Assembly (NCBI RefSeq): GCF_963259705.1
Contig: NC_081861.1
Location: 64,461,623 to 64,525,622 of the forward strand
Source: Myotis daubentonii
Taxonomy: Eukaryota; Chordata; Mammalia; Chiroptera; Vespertilionidae
Length of the DNA: 64,000 nucleotides
Direction of reading: 5' to 3'
Below, piece after piece: positions 1-12,008 of this stretch (positions are counted from its first letter, which is position 1; each line of letters begins with the position of its first letter). The notes beneath the pieces were generated by a model that worked only from the letters and a program-made list of their open reading frames with translations, did not search any database and was not told the origin of the DNA. Both the position numbers and the translations under genes were made by a program.

Positions 1-178
1 GAGTCATGGGGATGTGAAGTACAGCATAGGGAATATAGTCGATAATTTTTATAACTATGTATGTTGCCAGGTGGAACATGTTATAAATTATACAAATGTC
101 TAACCACTATGCTGAACTCCTGAAACTAATATAAAATAACACTGAATGTCAAGTGTAATTGAAAAATAAGAAATAAAA
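1..178 (+). repeat. L1 3' end (3'-UTR fragment)
   Basis: The stretch has the wording of a laurasiatherian L1 3' UTR (gtcatggggatgtgaagtac, then agcatagggaatatagtc, then ctaaccactatgctgaac) and ends in an A-rich tail near 160-180. The left part lies outside the window. A second copy of the first motif occurs at 18661. Confidence 0.75.
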
Positions 179-179
179 A

Positions 180-2885
180 AAGAAGCCATCTGTTATACTT
201 CTATTCTTCTCAATGTAGTTTTGGAAATTCTTAACAATATAAGGTAATTTCTCACTGACAATTCTGAGAAAAGGCTACCAAATGGAGCATGAAACGTTGA
301 TGTTTTGAAAGATAAATCAGAGGATAAGAAAGTGAGCAGGACAGAGATTGGGATGTCTATAATCAGATCCTTTAGCCTGGCTTTAGGTCTATAAAACTGC
401 CCTGGATTGAGTGGCCAGTAGGGAAGAGGGACCCTGGAAGGCACATGGGAAAAGATCAATTATGCCTTTTTGAACTTTCATTTTCATGGTATCAGGCAAC
501 TAATGTGGCCTTTGGATTTATGTAAATCTACAGTTCTTCAACTTGGAAATATTCCTGTTCTAGTGACATTCACCAAGTATATTCTTTCTAATTGGTAAAA
601 TTGACATGGAAGTCATACATTTTAGGGAACAAAGGTTCTACTTTCAATCAATGAAACCATCATTCTCCTAGTAACTCAGCCTTAAAAGTTTGAAATCATC
701 TGTGACAGTTATGTCTCCCTTGCCCCCATATTAAATCTATCACCGAGTCCTGCTTCATTAATTTTCTTGAATTCTTTCCACAATTCCAGCTCAGAACTCA
801 TCTCCCTGTTGACAACCATTCTTCAAGATATGGTCAGGTTCATCTTCATGAAAATTCTTCCCCCCACCCCCATTTATAACAATCTATTGCTCAGACGCCT
901 TTATGGATACAACATCTCAAACTCAGATGACATCCAAGAACTTCTGTTTCCTAGCCCATGCACACTTTTCCACTCCTGTGTTCTACTGTCCTCTAATAAG
1001 ATTCCTTTGCCCCAGAGTGATTTACTGTTAACCAGCTATAAGCATTCTCTTCCACTCATTTCTCCTTTCCCTCACATCTTCTTCACCTACCTAAAATCAA
1101 CCCATTCTTCAACACACAGAGAACAAGATTTGTGGTTGGTAATAAGCCTTTCACAACATCAATACATAGTGATATCTACCTCTCCTGGACTAATTTAGCA
1201 TTACTCTTTGTGCTATTGATTTGTGACTAAGGCCCATATGTCTTTCCCTGTTTATACCTTATCTCCTCAAGTAGATGGCAAGCTCCTTCAAGGTAACAAT
1301 TCTATCTTATCCTTATTTGAATCCTCTAAAACACAGAAAATGCTTTTGAAGAATTCTAGTGAATGAAAGAAAATATTTTATAAATGAAAATGCCCCAAGT
1401 GACCCTATCTTGATCTCGGAACACAAACTTGAGCATAATAAAAAGAACTGCACTTTCTCTCCTCAAAAATTAAACATCCCTCAGTATTCTGATTTTATAT
1501 TAGTACTTGAAAGTGCATCTATTTCCCCCCTGAAACTTTCTATGTATTCTGTTGCATCCATTAATTACTTTATTAATAATTAATAAAATTCCCATTTTTA
1601 TGGTGACTTCTTTATTTACTAAAAACGAATAGGGAAGTATCATTATTTCTGTTGAATTTTGAACGAGAAGGTGATGCTTTCATGCCATAAATCTTTCAAA
1701 CTTAGCACTTCTGTAAGAGAACTTCAAATTTCTCTAACTGCCAAATGAATAATTCATATTTGTAATAAGAAGAGATGTTATATTTTGGGAGAGAGAGGAA
1801 CTCATTTCTGATGATCCTAAATTGTTTATCAAAACCACCTTGAAAGTGTTGCCCTGATTTCCTTATTGACTAATTATAATTTGAACGTGTTTTGGCACAG
1901 CTTACGGTATAGCATCTGATTGCAGATGTCTAGTGGAGCAAACTTGTCTTTTCTTTCTCATTTTTCTTAAAGAAAAACCTTTTAGAAAATGCCAGCATTT
2001 GGAGTGCTAATATGAAATATGTGTCTCCCAGCAAATTTCAAGGAAAATTAGCAGGCAACTTGTGTGTGTGCTGGGGTGTAGGGCTTGTGAAGGAAGAAGG
2101 CTAGAGCCCTGCTACCTTCACAAAGCACAGGAACAGTTCATCATCAATATGCATATAAGACAACATCATGGTAGTTGCCTGGAAACAAGTAAGAGGGAGT
2201 CAAATAATGAAAAGGACTCAATGCTCAAGTGCACCAAATTGAACTTTAAAACTACTAGAAAAAAGGGTGGTGACCAAATTAGCTCACACAATTCAGTGCT
2301 TGAAAATGTATTCTTAAAAAAAAATCCTGTATTTAATTTTCCTGTCACCTTACGTGATTTTTTCCATGGAATACTTAGAGGCAGTATTAATTGGTCACTC
2401 AAAGAGTTTAGGGCAATAGAATGGTAAAGCCTGATGTAAATGTTTTACCAGGTCATTGGGAATCTTGTAAATGATGGGGTATCCCTAAGGATAACCCCTC
2501 TGATTACACATTTATAACCCTACCCCCAAATATTCTATCCAGCTGAAAGAGGTGCCTGGTAACTTGTCAGTTTAAGGCAATGCTTCAAAATTCCCATTCA
2601 TTCTCCTGGAAATATGAAACAGAGGTGATTTCAGAAAGTTTGGGGTGACTGTTCTGTGGTTTTCAATGGTGAAGAGAAGAATATCCTACAGTGGCATGCA
2701 AGGATCCCTCTGGCTAAATTCCTCCCCTTGTCAGCACAAAGGATATTCTCTGTCAAACTTGACAGGGGTAAGAAAGACAAATGCCTATGCTGTTATAGAA
2801 ACACCAGATCATTTAAGTGTGAGAAAAAGTGTAATGGAAGAAATTGGCCCAGGAGTTCTAACATTTTATTGTTCAAAAACAAAAC
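180..2885. other. No recognisable gene or repeat
   Basis: This AT-rich stretch shows no repeat family I recognise. A 143-codon plus-strand frame at 767-1198 and a 121-codon frame at 2062-2427 are open, but neither has domain-like composition, a good start context or exon borders, so I do not call them genes. Ancient degraded repeats may be hidden here. Confidence 0.5.
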
Positions 2886-2889
2886 TTAT

Positions 2890-3105
2890 GGCAGTGGTTG
2901 AGTGTCAGTGTATGAACCAAGTGGTCACTGGTTTGATTCCCAGTCATGGTCAGGGCCCAAGCCTGTGTTGCAGGCTCGATCCCCAGTAGCAGGCATGCAG
3001 GAGGCAGCTGACAGATAATTCTCTCTCATTGAAGTTCTCTCTCATTGACGTTTCTTTCTATCCCTCTCCCTTCCTATTTTTCTAAAATCAATAAAAACAT
3101 ATTAA
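2890..3105 (+). repeat. Ves SINE
   Basis: The tRNA-derived head is degenerate (gcagtggttgag, B-box-like ggtttgattccc). It is followed by ctcgatccccagtagcaggc, ggaggcagctgac, the ctctctcattga block and the tail ctaaaatcaataaaaac. Confidence 0.85.
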
Positions 3106-3186
3106 CCGCCCCCCACCCCCCAAAAAAGCACAAAACTTATGTATGGTATTATTTCCTTTTTTAAATTTTATTAAATAGCTTTTCTT

Positions 3187-3404
3187 TTTAAAAAAATATA
3201 GTTTTTATTGATATTTTTCAGAGAGGAAGGGAGAGGGATAGAGGGTTAGAAACATCGATGAGAGAAACATCGATCAGTTGCCTCCTGCACACCTCCTACT
3301 GGGGATGTGCCCGCAACCAAGGTACATACCCTTGACCGGAATCGAACCTGGGACCCTTGAGTCTGCAGGCCGATGCTCTATCCACTGAGCCAAACCGGTT
3401 AGGC
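3187..3404 (-). repeat. Ves SINE with 15-bp target duplication
   Basis: Read on the minus strand, it starts gcctaaccggtttggctcag and ends in a T/A-rich tail at 3187. It is flanked by the direct repeat taaatagcttttctt at 3172-3186 and 3405-3419, which marks L1-driven insertion. Confidence 0.93.
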
Positions 3405-3419
3405 TAAATAGCTTTTCTT

Positions 3420-4142
3420 AAGGTATAGAATCTTCTGTATTAAGACTAATGCACTTTTTCTTAGTATTACCTGATATGGTAAAGTGTCATTTCACCTATT
3501 CCATAAGCATTTATCAACTATGTACTAAGAATCTATTGCGTCCAGGGCCCTGGGCAGAGGAAGCTATGAAGTTGATAAAGTTCCAGCGTCTAAAAGTTGG
3601 AGCTCACAGCCCACAGTGGAGGAGGAGGTAGTATGTAAGTTAATAACTATAACAGCACCGTAGATGCTATAATGCACTGTTTCATGAAGCTTTCCACAAA
3701 CGCAGAGGAAATGATAAATTATTTTCTCTGGCAGAATTAGGAAATTTTCACTAAAAAACTGAGTTAAGCCTTAAATGATGAGTAAGAGATTTTGCCTGCT
3801 AAGAAAAGTGAGAAAGGTCTCCCAAGCAAAATAATACCATTTAAAAAGTTCACAGCAGCCCGAAAAACAAAACAAAACAATGAGGTAAAGAAATAAGGAT
3901 GAAAAGATGTGGTCGAAGTGTAGGAAATCTCTGGTTGTAACTATTGAAGAGTTTTAGAAATCAATGAACCCCAAACTTTGATAATCATAAAAAATCTCGG
4001 TGTTTTGTGAAATTACAGATTACCTGATCCTACTCAGATCTGGTATAGGAGGTGTATTTTCTCAAACGGTTCCCAGTTCTTTATAGCAATTACCCAGGGT
4101 TTAGGGAAACTGTATTCTAAAATGCTACTTAAATTTTAATGT
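3420..4142. other. No recognisable feature
   Basis: The DNA is AT-rich and apparently single-copy. I see no exon, RNA gene or repeat family in it. Confidence 0.5.
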
Positions 4143-4375
4143 GGCCCTAGCTGGTTTGGCTCAGTGAACAGAGCATCGGCACGAGGACTGAAGGGTCCCA
4201 GGTTTAATTCCAGTCAAGAGCATGTACCTTTGGTTGCACATTCAATTCCTGGCCCTAGTCAGGGTGTGTGTAGGAGGGAACAAGTCAATGTGTCTCTCTC
4301 ACATTGATGTTTGCCTCTCTCTGTCTCTCCCCTTCCCTTCCACTCTCTCTAAAAAATCAATGGAAAAGTATCCTC
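4143..4375 (+). repeat. Ves SINE
   Basis: It begins ggccctagctggtttggctc, has a diverged B-box (ggtttaattccagtc) and a pyrimidine-rich 3' part, and ends aaaaaatcaatggaaaag. The divergence suggests an older copy. Confidence 0.88.
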
Positions 4376-4469
4376 TGGTGAGGATTAACAACAAAAATTA
4401 AATGTGCATTAGAATTACTGGAAGAACTTGTGAAATAGCAGATTTGAATTAAATTCAGGTGGTCTAGCC

Positions 4470-4680
4470 AGTGGTCGGCAAACTCATTAGTCGACAGAGC
4501 CAAATATCAACAGTACAACGATTGAAATTTCTTTTGAGAGCCAAATTTTTTAAACTTAAACTATATAGGTAGGTACACTGTTATTAACTTCATTAGGGTA
4601 CTCCTAAGGCTTAGGAAGAGCCACACTCAAGGGGTCAAAGAGCCGCATGCGGCTTGTGAGCCACAGTTTGCCGACCACTG
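4470..4680. mobile_element. Non-autonomous hAT transposon (MITE)
   Basis: The terminal inverted repeats are (C)AGTGGTCGGCAAACT at the left and AGTTTGCCGACCACTG at the right. An 8-bp direct repeat gtctagcc flanks the element at 4462-4469 and 4681-4688. There is no coding capacity. Length, TIR motif and target duplication size fit the hAT superfamily. Confidence 0.9.
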
Positions 4681-4689
4681 GTCTAGCCT

Positions 4690-5180
4690 AGTATCTGATA
4701 TTTCTGACAAGCTCGCAGGTAATGATATTGCTGCTGGTCCATGTACTGCACTTGGAGGAGCAATGTTTTAAGCCATACTAAGGAGATAAGGGAAACACCC
4801 AATCATAGACATTTTAAAGCAGTAATATGGCCAGATTTGTTTTGGAAATCTGACCTGGTAGTGTTGCAGAGAATTGATTTGTGTGGTGTACATGAGTTAG
4901 AGACAGGAAAAAACAGGTGTAAGTTATTGTCATAGTTTGGGTGTGAGGCAGTGTTAGAATAAAGTATAGAATTGGTGGTAATATTGGAAAAGATGATCTA
5001 CTTTTGAAATAGTTCAGATGGAGATTCACAGGAAGGTGTGACCAGATGGTGTGTGGGGTGGATGGTGAGGAAAAGGGATAAATCTCTTGTAGGCGACTTG
5101 TATATATATACATGTATTTAGATGAGGATAGAAGTAAAGTAAGTTTTTCAGAAAGATAATTATTTAGGGGATATTGCATT
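4690..5180. other. No recognisable feature
   Basis: This is apparently single-copy DNA with a short TA run at 5101-5110. No gene signal is visible. Confidence 0.45.
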
Positions 5181-5181
5181 T

Positions 5182-5480
5182 GTATTGGTCAGGGTTCTCC
5201 AGAGAAACAGAACCAAGTAGGGAGAGATTTATTTTAAGGAATTGGCTCAGGCACTTGTGCAGGCTTTGTGCACATAAAAGCTGACGGGGTATTTCTGTAA
5301 GCTGGAGACTCAGGAACGGGTTGGCAGTTCCGGTCTAAAAGTGTTCTATTTTGCTGGCAGAGTTCTTTCTTGCTCCCTCCCTGAAGGGTCAGTCTTTGCT
5401 CTATTCAAGCCTTCAACTCATTGGATGAGGCCCACCCACGTGAGGCCCCCATCCGTACAATATGAATGTCCAGTAATATG
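5182..5480 (-). repeat. LTR-like repeat, copy 1 of 3
   Basis: The order of blocks gggttctccagagaaacaga, gatttattttaaggaattgg, ggctggagactcagg and ggatgaggcccaccca is shared with copies at 15.77-17.6 kb and 30.9-31.35 kb. In the minus sense the fragment carries AAATAAATC just before the terminus, as in an LTR polyadenylation region. I cannot name the family with certainty. Confidence 0.65.
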
Positions 5481-5630
5481 GTGTTTAAATATAAATAAAT
5501 AATGGCCATCCATTTAATAGAGAAAAATGTGGCTATTAAATATGATGTGGTAGAACACAAGTTTTCAAACTGCTGAGCAAAGAGTTGGAGATTCCTCAAT
5601 GTGATTTAAAAGGTTTCCAATAAAAGGTGT

Positions 5631-6024
5631 TGCGCTGTGCCAGCTCAGCCAAGGGTTTGGTGAGCCTGGGGGTGGGGGTGGGGGGGCGGGGCAGTGAAGG
5701 ATGAAGAAATGACAGACAGAGAGAATAAGCTGGTGGATCTTCCTGTGCCTGGCTAGAGTCCCAGACAGCAAGCTGAGCCTTTATTTTATAGCCAGAGGTA
5801 AACAAGGTGGTGGTCACCATAGTTACAATGTTTCTGTGAGTTTCACTTGTTTTGGCAGCACTTGCTGCATCTCCCTCAGCCCATTAGCTACCCAGATAGG
5901 ATCTAGGAAATGTCATAAGGTCAAGCCTAAGTATGCTAAGAGGGCTGTGCCCTCTAAGCTGGGACTTGTTTGTGGCTTTGCCAACAGGTCAGCCGGAGGA
6001 TTAACCCTATAGCCGCTCCCTACA
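5631..6024 (-). repeat. Solo LTR, class II (ERVK/betaretrovirus-like)
   Basis: On the minus strand the 394-bp element starts TGTAGGGAGC and ends GCACAGCGCA, so it has TG...CA ends. A TATA-like GGCTATAAAATAAAG lies in the middle. It is flanked by the perfect 6-bp direct repeat aggtgt at 5625-5630 and 6025-6030; 6 bp is the size typical of class II retroviruses. No internal retroviral sequence adjoins it, so it is a solo LTR left by recombination. Confidence 0.85.
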
Positions 6025-6030
6025 AGGTGT

Positions 6031-7139
6031 GAAGAAAGTTGTCTGGTCCCTTAGATCTCTATGCAACAATTCAAACGCACCACTCCTGTTTTCATCCAGT
6101 TTACAGATTGGTCCATTTTGAGACTTCAAATAAAGAAATGTTTTTCAAATCTAACCTCCTTCATGTTTTAAGAGCCAAAATAAATAGGATTATTACATAT
6201 AATAAAAGTTGTCATGATATATTGATAAAGAGCATGCTGTGAAATAGTATGTACTTGCCATCTGTCTGACTCTGTTCTTCATTCTCATTATATAAAAATG
6301 AGGTTAATAATAGTACTTATCTCATAGTATTATTTTGAAGATTAAATTATCTAATTAGTGTCTGGAACTTAACAAGTGCTCTGTAATAGAAAAGAGTCTC
6401 AAAGGAAAAGAATATACAAAAAGCCTACAGTGATTAACTCAAATTGAAATTACACATAATTATTTCCTTCATTGGCTCCTCTCAATTTTATCATTTTTTC
6501 CCTATAATAGTCGCATACTATTTCTAGTCAACAAAAGCATAATAGATGTTGTTGAAAAGAATAAAGACTCCCCTATGAACAGGCAGTGCTATCTATATTT
6601 ATATTTCACAGTGACGGTGACTGCCTTTCTATGACTTTCGTTACCAACAGACCTTTCACTGATTGAAGCTATTTCTTTGCCTTGTAAGCTCTGTAATAGC
6701 AACCGTCCACTGTGATCAAAATAAACAAAAATGGGCTCTCTGCTGTAGGTGATGAGCATGGTTTTGTAGTTGTGCTTCAATTGTAATGGCTTAACTTCGT
6801 GGCTCTCAGTTTCTTTATGTGGAGTATTGTGCTAACATTGTTTTTCGCTGAGTTGGTTAAGGATCTTGTTTAGTGTATTCTTACTGAAATAGATGATATT
6901 TTTATAGAAAAAAAGCCACCCCTTCCAATGACATCCGATATTTTCTTGGCTATTTTCATTTTTATGAGTCTTTTAACTCCTGTTTTGTATCTTTCCCATC
7001 TGCATATTAAGTTGAAGTTTAACATTTATACATTCCAGATTCTCTTGAACAAGGTGTTTGCAAAAGAAACCACATATATTCCAAACATGATTTACCATAT
7101 GATTTTAGGGTTAAGGAATAGGTGAACAGGAATACGAAC
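6031..7139. other. No recognisable feature
   Basis: This is AT-rich DNA with short open frames only. No repeat family or exon is recognised. Confidence 0.45.
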
Positions 7140-7565
7140 TAGGCTATTTATAAATCCAATTATCATCACCATAATTTCATATGAATTTTTTGTGTAGTCA
7201 AGGTTCCATGTTTTTTGTTCTCTTTTCAGGTGCACGGGACCTAGAACTGGTTGACACTGTATTGCTCATCATCTTTTTATGGTTACTAATTTAATTCCAT
7301 TGTGGCTAGAAAAAATACTTAGTGTAATTTGAATATGTTTAATTTTATGGATTTGTTCTGTGGCCCAGAATATGGTCTATTTGCTAAATGCCCTATGTGC
7401 ATTTGGTAAGAATGAGTGTTCTGCTGTTCAGTGGACTATTCTATGAATATCAATTAGGTCAAGTTGCTGGATAGTGGAATTCAAATCTGCTCTATTTTTG
7501 CTGATCATCGGACCATTTATCTTGATAGTTATTGAGAGAGTGGCATTTAAATATCTGAGTACTTG

Positions 7566-7763
7566 ACGTGACCTGTGTGGCTCAGTTGGTTGGCATGTCC
7601 TCCCATTCACCAAAGGTTGCAGGTTCGATTCCTGGTCAGGGCATATGGGTTCTATCTCAGGTTGGGGTGCATGTGAGAGGCAACTGAATAGATGTATCTC
7701 TCTCACATCAATGTTTCTCTCTCTCCACCCTCCCTCCTTCCTCCTTCCCTCTCTAAAAAAAAC
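7566..7763 (+). repeat. Ves SINE inside L1
   Basis: It has the tRNA-like head gacctgtgtggctcagttgg, a B-box at gcaggttcgattcctggtc, a ctctctcacatcaatg block and the A-rich end ctctaaaaaaaac. Imperfect flanks ttaaatatctga and ttaagtatctga look like an aged target duplication. Confidence 0.88.
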
Positions 7764-8350
7764 TTAAGTATCTGACTACATTATATATTTGTTCATTTCT
7801 ACTTTGAGTGATAGTTTTTGTCACTTAAAATTTAGAACTCTGATATTAAAAGCATAAACAATTAGGATTGTTCTGTCTTAATGATGTCCTCTTAATAATC
7901 TATTGTTCCTTTATCATTATCAAAATACCTTGTTTAAACTTTGTAATATTTTTTGTTCTGAAATCCACTGTGTCAATTATTTATATAGTCACTCCAGGTT
8001 TCTTTTGACTTGTAGTAGCACAGTATATTTATTCTAGTCCTTTTCTTTTAATTTATTTGTACATTTACATTTATAGTGTAAAGGTAGTGTATAGTTGGAT
8101 CTTGCATTTCTATCCAATTTGACATTCTGACTTTTAATTCAGAGAGTTTGAACCTTTACATTTTATATGATTATTGATTAGATTTAAATCTATTATCTTG
8201 ATATGTGTTTTCTGTTTGTCCCATCTGATCTTTGTCTCCTTAATGTCTCCTTCTGCCTTTTTTATATTGAGTGATTCCCTTTTATTACCTTGTTGGCTTA
8301 CTAAAATAGCTTTTGGTTTGCTCTTTTAGTGGTTGTTTTAGGGTTTAGAG

Positions 8351-8547
8351 CAGGGGTCCTCAAACTTTTTAAACAGGGGGCCAGTTCACTGTCCCTCAGA
8401 CCGTTGGAGGGCCGGACTATAGTTTAAAAAAAACAAAACTAAGAACAAATTCCTATGCACACAGCGGTGGCAAAAACACCCGGCGGGCCGGATAAATGTT
8501 TTCGGTGGGCTGCATGTGGCCCGCGGGCCGTAGTTTGAGGACCCCTG
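8351..8547. mobile_element. Non-autonomous hAT transposon, 197 bp
   Basis: The TIRs are CAGGGGTCCTCAAACT at the left and AGTTTGAGGACCCCTG at the right, and they are perfect complements. The 8-bp target duplication gtttagag is perfect at 8343-8350 and 8548-8555. The interior is rich in ggccgg and cgggcc motifs and non-coding. Confidence 0.95.
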
Positions 8548-8622
8548 GTTTAGAGTATGCATCTTTAACTTCACAGTCTATCTTCAAGCTATATTATAGT
8601 TCTTCACATGTTCTTCATGTCT

Positions 8623-9097
8623 TCTATACTAATAAAAGGGTAATATGCTAATTAGACCGGGAGACCTTCCGGACGTCCTTCTGGACAAAGCCATGGTGGC
8701 GGGGCAGAGGCAGAGGTCGTTAGGGGCGAGCAGGCCGGCAAGGGGGGACAGTTGGGGGCAAGCAGGCCGGCAAGGGGGGGCAGTTTTGGCTGAGCAGGCC
8801 CGCAGGAGGGGGGCAGTTGGGGGCAAGAAGGCCAGCAGGTGTGGGGGCAGTTGGGGGTGAACAGGACAGCAGGTGGGGGCCAGTTGGGGGCGAGCAGGCT
8901 GGCAGGTAGAGTGGTTAGGGGCAATCAGAAAGGTAGGCAGGTGAACGGTTAGGAGCCAGCAGTCCTGGATTTTGAGAGGGATAGTATTGAGCCTAAACCA
9001 GCAGTCAGACATTCCCCGAGGGGTCCCAGATTGGAGAGGGTGCAGGCCGGGCTAGGTACAGCCCCCCATGCACAAATTTCATGCACTGGGCCACTAG
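8623..9097 (+). mobile_element. Helitron (HeliBat-type), non-autonomous
   Basis: It starts TCTATACTAATAAAAGGG and ends with a hairpin near ATGCAcaaatttcaTGCA followed by GGGCCACTAG, then a target T. There is no target duplication, as expected for rolling-circle insertion. It encodes no Rep/helicase. It sits in old L1 sequence. Confidence 0.92.
8700..8945. repeat. G-rich minisatellite in Helitron
   Basis: About six imperfect units of roughly 35-45 bp repeat the theme gcagttgggggcgagcaggc. The open frames that run through it on both strands are repeat translation, not genes. Confidence 0.8.
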
Positions 9098-9816
9098 TGT
9101 AGTATAAAAAACTTAGAACATTATACTTTAATTTCATTCCTCTTGCCTTTATTTGATTCTCATTATGTATTTTGAGCTACATAATAAACTATTTTTTTGT
9201 TTAATGTCAGTTACCTTTTAAAGATATTAACTAATTTTTATAAATGTTTTATATTTACCCATGTAATTACCATTTCTGGTACTCATTATTCATTTGAGTA
9301 GTTCCGTATTTCCATTTCATGCCATTTTCCATTTTTTTGAAAGATTTATTTAACATTTTTTTGTAGTTCAAGATTGCTTGTGTTGAATTCTTACAGAAAT
9401 TGTATATGTGAAAATATTTTATTCTCACTTTTTAATGTCATTTTCATTGGGTGTAGAATTCTAGATTGATAGATGCTTGTTTTCATTCATTACTTTATAC
9501 AGCTTGCTCCACTGTCTTCTCACTTGCATTGTTGCTAACAAGAAATCTGCTGTAATATTTACCTTTTTTTCTTCTGTGCATAATGTGTAAATTTTCTCCC
9601 CTCTGGCTGCTTTAAATTGTGGCTTTTCTTTGGTCACTGGTTTTGAGCAACTTGATCATGATGTGCCTTGTTGTAGTTTTATTTTTCTAAATTTGAATTC
9701 TTTATTGTTAAAAGTATTACATATGCCTTCTTGTTACCCCCATTGACCTCTCCCTGGCTCTTCCCCCACCCAGTACATGCCCTCCCCCCATACTGTTTGG
9801 TGTAGATTTCTTCATG

Positions 9817-9850
<34 letters not shown>

Positions 9851-9944
9851 GCCTGGGGTTTGCTGAGATTCTTGGTTCTATAAATTATACTTTTTCATTT
9901 GTTTTGTTGTTGTTGTTAATCCTCACCCAAGAATATTTTTCCAT

Positions 9945-10146
9945 TGACTTTTTTTTTTTAGAGAGGTGGAAGGGAGGGGGAGAGACATAAATATCAATGT
10001 GAGACACAAATCAATTGGTTGCCTCTGGCATGTGCCCCAATCAAGGCTAGGGGTTGAGCCTAGGTACATGCCCTTGATTGGAATCGAACCCAGTATCCTT
10101 CAGTCCACAGGCTAACTCTCTGTCCACAGAGCCAAATCAGCTATGT
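9945..10146 (-). repeat. Ves SINE (diverged)
   Basis: Read in reverse, it holds a T-rich tail, gagagaggtggaagggaggg, the B-box complement ggaatcgaacccagtatc and the head gagccaaatcagctatg. It is diverged from consensus. Confidence 0.82.
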
Positions 10147-10206
10147 CAATTATACTTTTTCAATCATTATTTTTATTTTATTATTTTTTGTTATTCCTAA
10201 CCCAAG

Positions 10207-10232
10207 GCTTTTTTTTTTCTTAGACAGAGAGA

Positions 10233-10286
<54 letters not shown>

Positions 10287-10449
10287 GAGACAGAGAGAGA
10301 GAACATGGACATCAATTGGCTGCCTCCCTCCTGCATGCACCCTGCTGGGGATCAATCCCCAAAACCCTGGCATGTGCTCTGACCAGGAATCAAACCATGA
10401 CCTCCTGTGCATGGGTTGATGCTTAACCAGTGAGCCATGCCGGTCAGGC
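10207..10449 (-). repeat. Ves SINE with expanded (GA)n
   Basis: The minus-strand element starts gcctgaccggcatggctcac and has the B-box complement aggaatcaaaccatgacc. Its internal pyrimidine region has grown into a GA/GAGAGACA microsatellite at about 10225-10300. Confidence 0.88.
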
Positions 10450-11385
10450 TATGGATTATATTTTTAAACAAATTTGTGAATTTTTGGCCATTATTTCTTC
10501 AAATATTTTTTTTTCCTCTTCCAAACCCTCCTTGCTGACTCCAATTACATGTATAATAGCATGATTGAAGTTGCTGATACTCTTAATTAAAAATGTTTTT
10601 CCATGTCTTATTTGGATAATTTTTATTGTTAGGTTTTCAAGTTGATTAATCTTGTCTTCTGCATTTTAAAATATGATGTTAATCCCATGCATTGCCTTTT
10701 TCATCTCTAGAAATCTTAACTTGGATGTTTTTTATATTTTTATGTCTCTAACTTTTTGAATTTATTTGATAAACTTAAAACTTTCTTGTCCTTCTAAACC
10801 AGTTCTGACATCTGTATAAGTTCTAGATCAGTTTCAATTGATCGATGTTTCTCCTTATTATGGGTTGTATTCATTCTGCTTTGTTTGCATGGATAATCTC
10901 TGATTGGATGTCAGACATTGTGAATTTTCATTTTTCACTCTTGTCTCTGCTGGTATTAGAGAATGACAACATTGGATAAGAACCTAGTGTTTTTTTTGTT
11001 GTTGTTGTTTTTTTTTGTTTTGTTTTGTTTTGGAGAGGAAAGCCTAAAATGAAAAGGGGAAACTGGAAGTCAGGGTCCTGCTCTATTTTGCGGAGAAACA
11101 AAAATGGCTGTTATTCAGTGCAGACGCTATTATAACATTAGACACATAGGAGTGGAAAACAAGGGTCTATGATTCCGAAAGAAGAAAGAGGTTTTCAACT
11201 GAACTGTTGTAGCAACAGAATAGTGTCAATATATTTCTAGGTTTTACATTTCTTCATTTCTGCTTTCAATTATTCTTAGTTTCTGTATCTCTATAATGGC
11301 ATATGTGTTTAATATAATGGCACTATTTTAATTCATCCTATAAAAAGCAATATTGAGTGTACTACATGCTGTGGTTGGAAAATGA

Positions 11386-11640
11386 TTTTATTTTATTTAT
11401 TTATTTATTTATTTATTTATTTTAATTGCTTAAAGTATTACAAAGGGTATTACATATGTGTCCTTTCCCCCCCCCCCGCCCTTGACAGTCCCCTAGCCTC
11501 CCCTATCCCCCAGTGTCTTATGTTCATTGGTTATGCTTATATGCATGCATACAAGTCCTTTGGTTGATCTCTTACCCCCCTCCCTCCTGCCCCCAAGTCC
11601 CTCTCCTCTGGGGAGTTTACAATTAATAATACCCCTTTAT
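11386..11640 (-). repeat. L1 3' end, minus strand, with (TTTA)n tail
   Basis: The tail has become a (TTTA)n microsatellite at 11386-11424. It is followed by agtattacaaagggtattac, a C run, and gttatgcttatatgcatgca, the wording of a bat L1 3' UTR read in reverse. Related ends occur at 9700, 13088 and 60653. Confidence 0.7.
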
Positions 11641-11890
11641 GCCCTGGTCAGTGTGGCTCAGTTAGTTGATTGTCGTCCCATGCACTGAAAGGTCACCATT
11701 TGGATTCTTGGTTGGGGCACATGCACAGGTAGCGAATTCCATCCCTGGTAGGAGTGCTTGAGGGAGGCAACCAATCCATGTCTCTCTTACATCAATGTTT
11801 TACCCTCCCCTCCCCCTCCCCTCCCTTCCCCTCCCCCTCCCCTCCCCCTCCCCCTCTCCCTCTTCCATCAGTGAGAACATTAAAAAAAAT
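11641..11890 (+). repeat. Ves SINE with (CCCCT)n expansion
   Basis: It begins gccctggtcagtgtggctca. The pyrimidine part has expanded to a CCCCT-rich tract at about 11803-11865. It ends in eight As, and aatacncctttn-like flanks suggest a target duplication. Confidence 0.88.
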
Positions 11891-12008
11891 ACACCTTTGC
11901 TTATACAGCCCAACAAACCTGGTAATACCATCCTGAGATAACTACCCTAAACTTTGCCACCAAGAGCTCAGAGTTCTTAGGGTCATGCCTGGCTGATGTA
12001 GTCATATA

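Larger units (their letters stand above)
7250..11240 (-). repeat. Old L1 tract (L1M-type), mosaic
   Basis: Between later insertions the T-rich sequence keeps the wording of an old L1 3' half on the minus strand, for example ttctgtggcccagaatatgg, gtgtagaattctagattgat and ttgagcaacttgatcatgat. Parallel passages occur at 24.4-27.3 kb. It is interrupted by two clear Ves and one older Ves, a hAT element, a Helitron and a 29-base T run at 9817-9845. No open reverse-transcriptase frame remains. Confidence 0.7.

Noticed and set aside
767..1198. 143-codon plus frame
   Set aside because: It is the longest frame in the first 10 kb, but it is Ser/Leu/Pro-rich chance composition with no domain, no start context and no splice structure.
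2062..2427. 121-codon plus frame
   Set aside because: No recognisable protein; an overlapping minus frame is also open, as expected by chance.
4814..5179. 121-codon minus frame
   Set aside because: Ser/Thr/Tyr-rich text over single-copy DNA and a TA run, with no domain or exon border.
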